Shown: piece by piece, positions 1 through 9,149 of the stretch
Numbering within the stretch: the first letter of the stretch is position 1
How the letters are laid out: the number at the start of each line of letters is the position of its first letter
Origin: Chitinophagaceae bacterium
GTDB taxonomy: Bacteria; Bacteroidota; Bacteroidia; Chitinophagales; Chitinophagaceae
Assembly (NCBI GenBank): GCA_024707305.1
Contig: JANPZZ010000020.1
Location: 1 to 64,000 of the forward strand
Reading direction: 5' to 3'
DNA: 64,000 nucleotides
Notes under the pieces: model-generated
The model's input: only the letters and a program-made list of their open reading frames with translations
The model's database searches: none
What the model was told of the DNA's origin: nothing
Translations under genes and position numbers: made by a program

Positions 1-926
1 GAACAGGATCCAAACAACGAAGAGGTTTTTATACAAAATTTGTTTCTGGACCGATTTTACAGGTCGTAATGAAGAAAGTATTCGTTTGCACCAGCAAATC
101 ATTGATGAATATCCTTACAGCGAATTAGCATGGTTTAACCTTGCCGCTGCTTTCCAGGGATTGAAGTTGTATGAGAAAGCAATTGATGCGTATCAGTATG
201 CAATCACGATTGAAGAAAAAGTTTGATTATGCATACCGCAACATGGGTGATGCGTATATCCGTTTACGGAAATATAAAGAAGCCATCGAAGCACTGGAAA
301 AAGTTACGGAGCTTGCGAAACCTGAAGTGGTGATTTACGAAGCAATCGGTCATTGTTATGATCGCTTACGCAATTTCGCGCAGGCACGTTTTTATTATCG
401 CAAGGCATCGCATCTGAATCAGGAAGACAGCAAGCTATTTTATAAAATTGCCTGCACTTATTTTAATGAAGGACAGTGGGAGAGTTGCGTAAAACAACTT
501 GAGCAGGCATTGCGTATTCATCGCACACAACCTGAATACAACCTGCTGATGGGAGAATGCAAAATGCAGATGGGCATGACGCGTGATGCCGTACAAAGTC
601 TGTTGAATGTCGTAAGCATGCGCCCCAAGAACGTGAAAGGATGGGAAGCGTTGATCCGCTGCCTGTTTCAGGGAGGTTTCCTGGATGAAGCCATGGAGCA
701 GGTGCAACATGCGCTACATATGACACAGAACAAACCCGTGTTTCATTTCTACAAAGCTGCGATATTGCTGGCCGACTCGAGGAAGAAAGAAGGGTTACTG
801 CAATTAGAAACAGCGGTGGAAATGGCTCCAAAGATGTTGAAGAAATTTATTGAACTGTATCCTGTCAGCCTGCGCGACCAATCTGTGATTGACCTGCTGG
901 CGCGTATGAAAAAGAAAGGGAAATAG
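1..926 (+). CDS. Tetratricopeptide-repeat protein, 3' part (frameshifted)
   Basis: The 5' end lies outside the window. Successive TPR-like helical pairs with the usual small/large spacing (for example AWFNLAAAFQGLKLYEKAI, then AYRNMGDAYIRLRKYKEAI) run to the stop at 926. Such repeats make protein-protein interaction scaffolds; the partner cannot be told from sequence. The reading frame changes twice: near 24-30 (a T run) and near 213-222 (an A run). In each case skipping one base restores continuous TPR sequence, so these look like sequencing errors rather than inactivation. No signal peptide can be judged because the start is missing. Confidence 0.75.
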
Positions 927-1044
927 AGCAGGGTGTGATGGCCCTGATGGAAATCAGGGGCACAAAACCGATTCTTTCCTATTTTTTGCGCCGGTTTTTT
1001 AAAAACCGGAACTACATTTTATCAGTAGCAAAACAACCGACAGC

Positions 1045-1818
1045 ATGAATTTTAACCTCTCGCAGATGCCGGAGCGTAACAAGCGCCCCCGTGTGTCAGG
1101 TATAACGATGGTAATGGACAAGGGTTTGAGTGTAGAAGAAGCGAAAAATTTCCTGAGTGTGTCTTATCCGCACGTGGATATAATTAAACTGGGCTTCGGC
1201 ACCTCTTATGTAACGCCGAACCTTCGCGAAAAACTGGAAGTCTATCGTTCTTATAATTTACCCATTTATTTTGGCGGTACACTTTTTGAAGCTTTCCTTA
1301 TTAGAAATCAATTTGACGATTATATCAGTGTCTGTAAAGATTTCGGTATCGAATACATGGAAGTGAGTGATGGTAGCATCACGATTCCCCATGCTGAGAA
1401 ATGTGGTTATATCGAAAAACTGACAAAACATGGCACGGTATTAAGCGAAGTTGGTAGTAAGGATGCGGCGCATATCATCCCTCCTTATAAATGGATTGAA
1501 CTGATGCGTGCGGAACTGGGAGCAGGCGCAACCTATGTAATTGCAGAAGCACGTGAGGCGGGTAACGTAGGTATCTATCGCGGATCAGGTGAGGTAAGGG
1601 AAGGTCTGGTTCAGGAAATTCTGACACAGATACCCGGAGAAAAAATCATTTGGGAAGCACCCCAAAAAGCACAACAACTTTATTTTATTGAGTTGCTGGG
1701 CTGTAATGTAAACCTTGGCAACATCGCTCCTTCAGAAGTGATTGCCATGGAAGCCATGCGTATCGGCTTGAGAGGTGATACCTTCAACCTTTACATGGAC
1801 CAAAAACAAAATGGCTGA
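1045..1818 (+). CDS. comA: Phosphosulfolactate synthase (ComA family)
   Basis: A 257-aa intact protein of the ComA family, TIM-barrel enzymes that add sulfite to phosphoenolpyruvate to make (2R)-phospho-3-sulfolactate. Family features visible are the SGITMVMDKGLS start of strand 1, IKLGFGTSYV, YFGGTLFEAF, the acidic EVSDGSI segment, the EVGSKD motif near residue 136, and VNLGNIAP near the C-terminus. In archaea the product feeds coenzyme M; in Bacillus it feeds sulfolactate. In Bacteroidota the route is not settled, and sulfonolipid precursors are one possible fate (inference). The stop overlaps the aroE start by 8 nt, so the two genes are probably co-translated. Confidence 0.85.
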   Translation: MNFNLSQMPERNKRPRVSGITMVMDKGLSVEEAKNFLSVSYPHVDIIKLGFGTSYVTPNLREKLEVYRSYNLPIYFGGTLFEAFLIRNQFDDYISVCKDFGIEYMEVSDGSITIPHAEKCGYIEKLTKHGTVLSEVGSKDAAHIIPPYKWIELMRAELGAGATYVIAEAREAGNVGIYRGSGEVREGLVQEILTQIPGEKIIWEAPQKAQQLYFIELLGCNVNLGNIAPSEVIAMEAMRIGLRGDTFNLYMDQKQNG

Positions 1819-2588
1819 TAACACAACATATCAACAAAGCGGACAGCGGGTATTCGGATTAATCGGTTACCCGCTGTCTCATTCTTTCTCGAAACAATAT
1901 TTCAATGATAAGTTTCAGAAAGAAGGACGTACCAATTGTCGTTACGAACAATTTCCGATCACCTCGATTGATGAACTCCCGAAACTGCTACAACAGCATC
2001 CGGATTTGGAAGGATTGAACGTAACCATTCCTTACAAAGAGCAGGTTCTTTCATTTTTGGATGAACAGGATGAACGCGTACGCCAGATAGGTGCCTGCAA
2101 TTGCATCCGCATCGTCGACGGGAAATTAAAAGGTTATAATACCGATGTAACAGGTTTTGAAGAATCCCTGAAAGAACAATTGCTGCCGCAGCACGATCAT
2201 GCGTTGATCTTCGGCACAGGTGGTGCTGCCAAGGCGGTTCGTTTTGTACTGGATCACCTGGGAATTCAATACATGCACGTATCCCGCAAGCCCGCTTACA
2301 ATAGCCTCTCGTACGAGCAGGTAACTCCAACATTACTTGCCGGATATCCTTTACTCATCAATACCACGCCTTTGGGAATGTATCCCAATACAACACAAGC
2401 GGTGCCTATTCCATACGAAGCCATCACAGAACGACATTACCTCTACGACCTGGTTTATAATCCGGCTATCAGTTTATTTCTTCAAAAAGGAAAAGAAAAA
2501 AGGCGCGCGTATCAAAAACGGATATGATATGCTGGTGATACAGGCGGAAGAAAGCTGGAAGATATGGAGAGAGGAGAGAACAATGTGA
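1811..2588 (+). CDS. aroE: Shikimate dehydrogenase (frameshifted near C-terminus)
   Basis: NADPH-dependent reduction of 3-dehydroshikimate to shikimate in the aromatic amino-acid pathway. Visible motifs are the shikimate-binding SHSFSKQYFN, GLNVTIPYKE with the catalytic Lys, GACNCI, GYNTDVTGF, the Rossmann-like FGTGGAAKAV, and NTTPLGMYP. About 258 aa after correction, short like other Bacteroidota AroE. The start at 1811 overlaps the end of comA by 8 nt; an upstream in-frame ATG at 1775 would overlap much more. An extra A in the run near 2494-2501 breaks the frame; skipping it gives the conserved GARIKNGYDMLVIQAEESW ending. Confidence 0.9.
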
Positions 2589-2893
2589 CAATGTGGAAGT
2601 ATGGAAATGTGGAAATGTGTAAATGAGGAAATGGGAATGGGGAAATGTGAAAATGTGTAAATGTGTAAATGTGGAAATGTGTAAATGTGTAAATGTGTAA
2701 ATGTGTAAATGTGGAAATGGGGAAATGGGGAAATGTCAATCTGCAAATGCAAGAAACGATTTGAGTGCCTCATGTGCAATGTGAAATTTAGGAAGGCTTA
2801 ATTTCAAAAAGGGCTCTTAATTTTCTTCATTACCACATCGCTATATTACCATAGTAGCACATTTTGCCCGCGCCCGAGTTAATCTCACATTGC
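2583..2893 (+). repeat. AAATGTG-type armed inverted repeat, copy A1
   Basis: The interval starts with about 20 tandem units of the form AAATGTGt/AAATGTGg (2590-2735). It ends with the complementary strand pattern (TTACCACATCG, then TAGCACATTTTGC at 2855-2867). A 24-nt block at 2817-2840 recurs exactly at 45864-45887. No coding frame is credible: the ORFs through it translate to simple repeats. It separates aroE from the convergent thioesterase gene, so the transcript could fold as a long stem at the 3' ends of both genes. Confidence 0.75.
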
Positions 2894-3358
2894 TCATGGT
2901 ATAAATTCTCCATTCATCCTTGCAAGCATGTGTTGTGGTATTCCGCTGATCTTTTTTGCTTCGTAGTTATAACATACCATTCCCGTTTGCGCATTGGCCA
3001 CAATTTTCTCCTGGCCGTCTTCTGTTTTTTTACTAAGCTGGTAGTATAAAGTAAAGCCAACACGTCCAAAGTCGCCGGCGGCAATTGCTGCCTGTATGGT
3101 ATCGCCATAAAAGCTTTCCATTTTAAATTCGATCGTCACATCCGTCATGATAAGTCCGGTGCCACCGAAATCGAGTTCGCTTACGCCCAAATGATGCAGG
3201 TACTGCATACGGGCTTCATGTATGATGGAAAGGGTGCTGTCGTTTCCGACATGTCCACCATAGTTTATATCCGTAATGCGAACCGGTATAGAACAACGGA
3301 AATTAAGGGAAGAAGGCATTTCAATTTTATTGCGACCCGCCATGGTTTCGTTTTGCAA
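2894..3358 (-). CDS. Acyl-CoA thioesterase, YbgC/4HBT hotdog family
   Basis: A 154-aa single hotdog-fold protein. Residues 22-45 show the 4HBT signature: VRITDINYGGHVGND, where the family usually has an Asp in this loop, followed by the long helix LSIIHEARMQYLHHLG. FKMESFYGDTI and the later VCYNYEAKKI strands fit the fold. Family members hydrolyse acyl-CoA thioesters; the substrate cannot be told here. Three possible starts exist (3358, 3343 and the Met of MPSSL), and the last is nearest the conserved region. It is the last gene of a minus-strand group, 21 nt after the anti-sigma-like gene. Confidence 0.8.
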   Translation of the reverse strand: MQNETMAGRNKIEMPSSLNFRCSIPVRITDINYGGHVGNDSTLSIIHEARMQYLHHLGVSELDFGGTGLIMTDVTIEFKMESFYGDTIQAAIAAGDFGRVGFTLYYQLSKKTEDGQEKIVANAQTGMVCYNYEAKKISGIPQHMLARMNGEFIP

Positions 3359-3379
3359 TAAAAATAAGAAAGAAAAGGC

Positions 3380-4192
3380 TTACAGTTGTGTGCCTTCGCT
3401 CACAGAGTTAACGAGGTCGAGAATATCCATAAAGCTGCCGGGTGCAGGTGTAACAGGGGATTCCGCAAGTTGATCCTGCCAGGCTTTTAGTTGTATGTTG
3501 CAGGCAGCATTGGGATCTTCACCGGCGATGCAACATAAGAGATCGCTCCATTTTTTGCTCATACGGATGAATGATCCTTCAGGTGTGATGAGTGTAACAT
3601 ATTTCTCAGCAATACGAGGCTGGTACACTTCCTCGAAATAGATATTATTCTCCAGTTCCCGGGCATATTCCAGGTTTGCTTCCGATGCAAATTGAAGGTT
3701 GTCGTTAGCAGAATAGCGACGTGTTGGGTTGGGAACAGCAGCAAGCTCAGTACGCAAACTGTCATTTTTCGCATGTTCACCCAGTGGCGGCAGGTTGTTG
3801 GTTTGCTTTTCTTCAGGGGCTTTGGCAGTAGCCTGGGTGGTTGGCACTGCCGGAACTTCTGCAAGCGATGTTTCTTTATCCATCGTCAGGAAGCGAATAC
3901 CAAAACCTACAAACGCAAGAATAACAATTGCAGCAGCATAACGCATCCATTGCACACGAGCACGACGAATGGTAACAACGGGCGCGGCTGGTTCCGTTTC
4001 GGCCACTTCAGCGTCCAGGCCGGCAGCAACAGCCGACCAGGCGGATGCGGGTGGCGCCACTTCGTATTCACGTAATTTATTGGGGAAATGAGCGGAAGAC
4101 TCGCTTTCGTCGAGAGCTGCGCGCACCCGGTCCCAAACGTGGGTGGGTGAGTTTTCTTCCCAATTGTATAATTTATCGCGCAGGCGTTTCAT
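3380..4192 (-). CDS. Membrane-anchored anti-sigma-factor-like protein
   Basis: 270 aa. The N-terminal ~85 residues are cytoplasmic in character. They contain two repeats of a W-x-x-V/A pattern (THVWDRVRAALDE and PASAWSAVAAGLD), a feature of Bacteroidota anti-sigma-like proteins. One transmembrane segment follows at about residues 87-106 (AAAIVILAFVGFGIRFL), then a Pro/Ala-rich linker and a periplasmic tail. Its start overlaps the 3' end of the ECF sigma gene by 20 nt, so the two are probably translationally coupled. That placement is the main reason for the call; no ZAS zinc motif is seen, so a general membrane regulator remains possible. Confidence 0.6.
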   Translation of the reverse strand: MKRLRDKLYNWEENSPTHVWDRVRAALDESESSAHFPNKLREYEVAPPASAWSAVAAGLDAEVAETEPAAPVVTIRRARVQWMRYAAAIVILAFVGFGIRFLTMDKETSLAEVPAVPTTQATAKAPEEKQTNNLPPLGEHAKNDSLRTELAAVPNPTRRYSANDNLQFASEANLEYARELENNIYFEEVYQPRIAEKYVTLITPEGSFIRMSKKWSDLLCCIAGEDPNAACNIQLKAWQDQLAESPVTPAPGSFMDILDLVNSVSEGTQL

Positions 4193-4768
4193 GCGGTACT
4201 TCCTTTGTTCGCTTTTTTCGTCCAGGAACTTTTTTCACCAGATCCTGTAATATGATTTTAGCTCTCGACAGTTGTGATTTACTGGTGCCTTCACTGATGC
4301 CCATGATATCGCCAATTTCTTTGTGCGTATATCCTTCCACCACATACATGTTGAATACAGTGCGATATCCGGGTGAAAGCTGGCGAACCAGTGCCAGGAT
4401 ATCTCTTTCGGCCAGTTCATCCAAAACCGAGAGATAACTTCCTTCAATTGTATTTTCTTCTTTCTCAGTAACCGGCTGCAGGTAGCGTTTGCGCCGGAAG
4501 TGCTCAATTGCCGTATTCACAAAGATCCTTCGAACCCATCCTTCAAATGATCCATCGCCGCGGTAGCTGTCCAGTTTTTTAAAACCTTAATAAAACCTTC
4601 CTGTAAAATATCTTCCGCTTCTTCGGCATTTCCTGCATAGCGCAGGCATACGGCATACATCCGGGGCGAAAACCGACGATACAGTTCCTCCTGCATTCTT
4701 CGGTCGCCTTCCTTGCATCCACTTATTAAGTCGATTTCCGGGATTGTATGGTTGCTTGATGGTTTCAA
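4173..4768 (-). CDS. RNA polymerase ECF sigma factor (frameshifted)
   Basis: About 198 aa after correction. Region 2 is seen in YAVCLRYAGNAEEAEDILQEGF, matching the sigma-70 region 2.2/2.3 pattern. Region 4 is seen in LSPGYRTVFNMYVVEGYTHKEIGDIMG with the helix-turn-helix ISEGTSKSQLSRAK. The frame breaks near 4573-4580, where the coding strand has six A; seven would give KVLKKLDSYRGDGSFEGWVRRIF and join the two halves. It overlaps rdgB upstream by 4 nt and the anti-sigma-like gene downstream by 20 nt. Confidence 0.88.
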
Positions 4769-5357
4769 GATTGTTGTTGCTGTTCCAGTTGTTTCAAAAA
4801 TGTAACCAGTTTCTGCGTGGCGCGCCCGCGGTGGCTGAACTGTTCTTTCTCCTCAAGCGACATCTCTCCAAAGCTCCGGCTGCTGCCTTCCGGCACAAAA
4901 ACAGGGTCGTAACCGAATCCCTGTGTACCCTGACGAGCCGTTGTGATGGTGCCATTGCAGATTCCTTCAAATTGATATTCTTTCCCGTCAATAATCAACG
5001 AAACAACGGTGCGGAACCTGGCTTTCCGGTTGGGATGGCCGTTCAGGTTGGCCAAAAGGAGGTCTATATTTTTTCAAAAGCTTTATCCTCTCCAGCATAG
5101 CGCGCACTGCGAACACCGGGTTCCCCGTTCAGGGCTTCCACTTCCAGTCCAGTATCCTCGCTAAAGCAATTGGTTTGTGTAAGCTGGTAAATGACCCTCG
5201 ATTTTTCACTGGCATTTGCCTCCAGCGTATCAAACGGCTCAGGTATATCCCGATGAATGCCGGCTTCCTGCAGTGTCAGCAACTGAAATTGCTGACCTAC
5301 CATATGTCGGATCTCTTCCACTTTATGCGCATTGTTGGTAGCAAAAATCAGCTTCAT
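4765..5357 (-). CDS. rdgB: XTP/dITP diphosphatase (frameshifted)
   Basis: Nucleotide-pool sanitising enzyme of the Ham1 family that hydrolyses dITP, XTP and ITP to the monophosphates. The N-terminal [12 protein letters not shown] carries the conserved T/SxNxxK substrate motif. [17 protein letters not shown] carries the catalytic Asp, and [12 protein letters not shown] plus SHRGRA form the conserved C-terminal motifs. About 197 aa. The frame breaks near 5064-5070 (missing A); restoring it gives [18 protein letters not shown]. It lies 24 nt downstream of a hypothetical gene and overlaps the sigma gene by 4 nt. Confidence 0.92.
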
Positions 5358-5381
5358 GGCGACAAGATAATTGAATCTTTC

Positions 5382-5963
5382 TTAATTGAAAAAGATCTGC
5401 TTCAGGCACACCCACAATTGTGATTTGCGTGTGCGGCTTTCCGTTTCATCGGGTGTTTTATAGTACTCCAGTGCCGGGGAATACAAATAGGTGATGCCTG
5501 CAAGCGGCTGTACCTGGTATGCAGGAAAATGCGTTGGCAGCCCGAATACATCGGGTGTTACACCAAACAACAATACCACCTTACTTTTTAGTTCTGAAGT
5601 AATGTCGCGGGCAACAAGATTTTTTTCCGGGTTGAAATTATGGATCGCCACATCGCCGAGACTCAGTTTGCAGGCATTTAACATGGTAGTAAGAAACTGC
5701 AGTTGCTCATCAGGTAAATGAACGGCATCAGCATACTGAACAATAATGGTTACCTGTTGCTGATTGTTGCCCAGGAATGCGGGTTTTCCGGTTACTTCCT
5801 GCTTTACTGAAACAGGGGTGGTGGCAGGGGAGGTTTCAGGTAAGGCTTCTACCTTTTCAGGTTGGTGTTCACGGGCATTTTTTTCAATGCCGGTAACCAC
5901 CAACGCGTGGGGGTAAAGCTCGGAAAGCAGGACTTCATTCAGCTGTACATCATTCAAACTCAT
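5382..5963 (-). CDS. Conserved hypothetical protein
   Basis: 193 aa, intact, not recognised. The first ~30 residues look structured (VQLNEVLLSELYPHALVV). A Pro/Thr/Glu-rich linker follows (about 34-60), then an alpha/beta-looking domain (about 70-193) with QVTIIVQYAD, LQFLTTMLNACKL and VVLLFGVTP. A long flexible linker between a short N-terminal peptide and a globular domain suggests a tethering role, but I cannot assign a function. It is the first gene of the rdgB operon and diverges from ilvE, sharing a ~69-bp promoter region. Confidence 0.6.
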   Translation of the reverse strand: MSLNDVQLNEVLLSELYPHALVVTGIEKNAREHQPEKVEALPETSPATTPVSVKQEVTGKPAFLGNNQQQVTIIVQYADAVHLPDEQLQFLTTMLNACKLSLGDVAIHNFNPEKNLVARDITSELKSKVVLLFGVTPDVFGLPTHFPAYQVQPLAGITYLYSPALEYYKTPDETESRTRKSQLWVCLKQIFFN

Positions 5964-6032
5964 ACGTTCTTCATATTGCTAAGACCGCTTAGCTATTTTT
6001 TCGTTTCTTTGCAGGGCCAAAAATAAATCATT

Positions 6033-7100
6033 ATGACCGGTGTTATGGAAATTTCGGTGACAAGAACAAATAATAGCAGATTAGCCTCAACAAAACTGGA
6101 AAACATTCCTTTTGGGTCGGTATATACCGATCACATGCTGGAAGCCCGTTATGAAGATGGCGAGTGGAAAACAGTAGAGATTAAGCCTTATCAGGCTATT
6201 TCTATGCAACCCAGCATGGCCGCCCTGCACTATGGTCAGGCTATTTTTGAAGGTATCAAAGCGTATCGCAATGATAAAGGAGATGCGTTCATTTTTCGTC
6301 CTTACGACAATTTTAAACGCTTTAACCAGTCGGCTGCGCGAATGAATATGCCTGAAGTGCCCGAAGAGATTTTCATCGACGGCATGAAACAATTGATTTC
6401 TATTGATAAAGACTGGATTCCTGCGATGAAGGACCATTCTCTTTATATACGCCCTGTGATGTTTGCTTCGGATGAGGCACTGGGTGTGCGTCCATCACGC
6501 ACTTACCGGTTTTTCATCATCCTGAGTCCTACAGGTCCCTATTTTGTAAACCCCATGCGCATCCTTGTTGAGCAGAAATACACGCGTGCAGCACCGGGTG
6601 GAGTGGGCTTTGCAAAGAATGCCGGCAATTACGGCGGCAGCATGCTGGCGGCAACGCTGGCGCAAAAGCAGGGCTTCGACCAGGTTTTATGGACCGATAC
6701 CATCGAACACAAATGGTTGCAGGAAGTGGGAATGATGAACGTTTTCTTTGTAATTGACGGAAAAGCAGTTACACCTTCACTCGAAGAAGGAACCATCCTG
6801 GAAGGAGTTACGCGCGACAGTGTGATCAAAGGATTGAATGAAATGGGTGTGGCTGTGGACGAACGTCGGATTCATATTGATGAAATTGTGGATGCATACA
6901 AGACCGGGAAGATCACTGAAGTGTTTGGAACAGGCACGGCAGCGGTGATTGCACCCGTGAAAGAATTGAGTTACAATGGATTTTCGATGACATTTGATCC
7001 TGAACAATATAAAATTTCACCGGCTGTGAAGCAATGGCTGGGTGATATCAGGGAAGCTCGATCGGCCGATAACCACGGCTGGATGGTGCAAGTACCTTAA
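6033..7100 (+). CDS. ilvE: Branched-chain amino-acid aminotransferase
   Basis: 355-aa intact fold-type IV PLP enzyme that interconverts Val, Leu and Ile with their 2-oxo acids. The PLP-binding lysine lies in GFAKNAGNYGGSM (about residues 192-204). Other class IV landmarks are ALHYGQAIFEGIKAY, FRPYDNFKRFNQSA, LWTDTIEHKWLQEVGMMNVFF, EGTILEGVTRDS and EVFGTGTAAVI. The length fits the group II (long) BCAT type. The start is ambiguous between 6033 and the Met at 6045. The gene stands alone, with rpsL 124 nt downstream under its own promoter. Confidence 0.95.
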   Translation: MTGVMEISVTRTNNSRLASTKLENIPFGSVYTDHMLEARYEDGEWKTVEIKPYQAISMQPSMAALHYGQAIFEGIKAYRNDKGDAFIFRPYDNFKRFNQSAARMNMPEVPEEIFIDGMKQLISIDKDWIPAMKDHSLYIRPVMFASDEALGVRPSRTYRFFIILSPTGPYFVNPMRILVEQKYTRAAPGGVGFAKNAGNYGGSMLAATLAQKQGFDQVLWTDTIEHKWLQEVGMMNVFFVIDGKAVTPSLEEGTILEGVTRDSVIKGLNEMGVAVDERRIHIDEIVDAYKTGKITEVFGTGTAAVIAPVKELSYNGFSMTFDPEQYKISPAVKQWLGDIREARSADNHGWMVQVP

Positions 7101-7166
7101 AAACCAACGTAAAAACAGTAAAAATTTGGCAGGTGAAAGGTTTTTTTTAGGTAAATGCCTGGTTTT

Positions 7167-7198
7167 TTTGGTATTTCCCCATCATGCCTTTACCTTTG
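7167..7198 (+). promoter_or_regulatory. rpsL-rpsG promoter
   Basis: A Bacteroidota-type promoter: -33 TTTG at 7167-7170 and -7 TACCTTTG at 7191-7198 with a 20-nt spacer. Transcription should begin a few bases downstream, giving a leader of about 20 nt before the rpsL ATG. Confidence 0.75.
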
Positions 7199-7223
7199 CC
7201 GTCCCAAAAATAAAGCATTTAGA

Positions 7224-7604
7224 ATGCCTACTATTCAGCAATTAGTTAGAAAAGGAAGAGAAATTATCCGAGCCAAGAGTAAATCCAGGGCTTTGGATCA
7301 GTGTCCCCAGCGTCGTGGCGTTTGTACACGTGTATATACCACAACCCCTAAAAAGCCAAACTCAGCTTTGCGCAAAGTTGCCAAAGTACGTTTGACCAAT
7401 AAAATTGAGGTGATCGCTTACATTCCGGGTGAAGGTCACAACCTGCAGGAGCACTCAATCGTGCTGATCCGTGGAGGTCGTGTTAAAGATTTGCCAGGTG
7501 TGCGTTATCACATCGTTCGTGGTTCACTGGATACTGCTGGTGTAAAAGACCGTAAGCAGAGCCGTTCTAAATACGGAACCAAGAAAGAAAAGGCTAAGAA
7601 ATAA
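7224..7604 (+). CDS. rpsL: 30S ribosomal protein S12
   Basis: 126 aa, intact. The sequence contains the universal [19 protein letters not shown] segment with the Lys in PKKPNSA at the streptomycin-sensitive site (wild type), and [20 protein letters not shown]12 sits at the decoding centre. The start at 7224 gives the family N-terminus [12 protein letters not shown]; an upstream in-frame ATG at 7155 lies before the promoter and is rejected. rpsG follows 36 nt downstream, but fusA does not (it is 11 kb away). Confidence 0.97.
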   Translation: MPTIQQLVRKGREIIRAKSKSRALDQCPQRRGVCTRVYTTTPKKPNSALRKVAKVRLTNKIEVIAYIPGEGHNLQEHSIVLIRGGRVKDLPGVRYHIVRGSLDTAGVKDRKQSRSKYGTKKEKAKK

Positions 7605-7640
7605 GCATATTTAAACTATTCGATCAATACTTTATAAGTC

Positions 7641-8109
<469 letters not shown>

Positions 8110-8141
8110 TTTGTCCCGATTGGGATTTAGCAATACAAAAT

Positions 8142-8180
8142 TGAAGCCTCTAAGGTCATCCGACTTTTGAGGCTTTTTTA
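8142..8180 (+). terminator. Terminator of rpsL-rpsG
   Basis: AAGCCTCTAAG pairs with the downstream CTTTTGAGGCTT (one mismatch or wobble), with an 8-nt loop, followed by a T run. It lies 33 nt after the rpsG stop. Confidence 0.8.
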
Positions 8181-8347
8181 TTTGAAAGGTTCAGGTGTAA
8201 ATGCCTTCCCAAATTGACGTACCCTCGTAATCGAAATTGGTCCCACAGATATACGCTGAAAGATACACAGATTACACCCGTTATTTACCAGCGTATACGT
8301 TTTGATTCAAACGTTTTTGAAAACACATAAACTTCTTAATGAAGCAT

Positions 8348-8382
8348 AAAAAAAGCCCCCGATTCATCGGGGGCTTTTTTTA
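8348..8382 (-). terminator. Bidirectional terminator after the histone-like gene
   Basis: An A run, then GCCCCCGATTCATCGGGGGC, then a T run: a perfect GC-rich stem that can end transcription on either strand. It sits 2 nt past the stop of the minus-strand histone-like gene. Confidence 0.85.
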
Positions 8383-8384
8383 TG

Positions 8385-8869
8385 TTAGAAGGTAAACTGA
8401 TTATCTTTTTCACTGTTGTCGTTCCCGGCATCACCGAAAAGATCTGCCTGAACAGGCGTTGGCTCTTCCACCGGTGCAGGAGCAACTGGTTCTTCTACTG
8501 GTGAAGGAGTTGGAGCTGGTTTCTTGCGTGGGGCTGCTTTTTTAGCTGCTTTCCTGGGAGCCGCTTTTTTTTGCCGCTTTTTTAGGAGCCGCCTTCTTTG
8601 CTGCTTTTTTGGGAGTTGCCTTCTTCGCTGCTTTTTTAGGAGCCGCTTTTTTTGCTGCTTTTTTCACTGCTTTCTTCACAGCTTTCTTAGCAACTTTTTC
8701 TTTGCAGCTTTTTCACAACCTTTTTCACGGCTGCTTTTTTAACTGGAGATTTCTTCGCTGCTTTTTTCGCTTTTTTAGGGGCGGCTTTCTTTGCTGCTTT
8801 GCGAACAGGTTTTTTGGCTGCTTTTTTTGCGGCGGCCGGTTTTGCTTTTGCTTTCTTCTTGGAAGGCAT
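8385..8869 (-). CDS. Lys/Ala-rich histone H1-like protein (frameshifted)
   Basis: Starts MPSKKKAKAKPAAAKKAAKK and continues with many AAKKAAPKKA-type units, resembling the C-terminal tails of eukaryotic H1 and bacterial Hc1/HU-tail proteins that coat DNA. The acidic, Pro-rich ending (PVEEPVAPAPVEEP then QADLFGDAG) reaches a stop at 8385. At least three single-base length differences in A/T runs (around 8564-8578 and 8690-8720) interrupt the frame; correcting them gives roughly 160 aa of one continuous repeat. DNA binding is inferred from composition. The exact repeat number is uncertain because homopolymers are where this assembly errs. Confidence 0.7.
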
Positions 8870-9149
8870 ACGACTGGATTTTTGAAGGTTAGATGATGTT
8901 CTTAGTTGTTTTTAAACGCAAGTTGAAATTACAATCATTCCCGGGAAAAAAAAATCGGTTTGTATATTTTTTTCAGAAATAGCCTTTAGAAGCAGAGACC
9001 ATGTTCGGGTAAATAAGCCCAACGCCTGCCTCGGCCAATGTCCGCTCTACTGGTAAAATCAACCATTTGTCCCATTCATTTGTGTAATTTACCGGGCAAG
9101 TCTGATCTTAACCCTTTCATGTTCCACCAACAGCCTAAATTTTACAATT

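Noticed and set aside
2474..2779. Minus-strand 101-aa and 75-aa proteins rich in HIYTFTHLHI
   Set aside because: Translation of the AAATGTG repeat; low complexity, overlaps aroE end.
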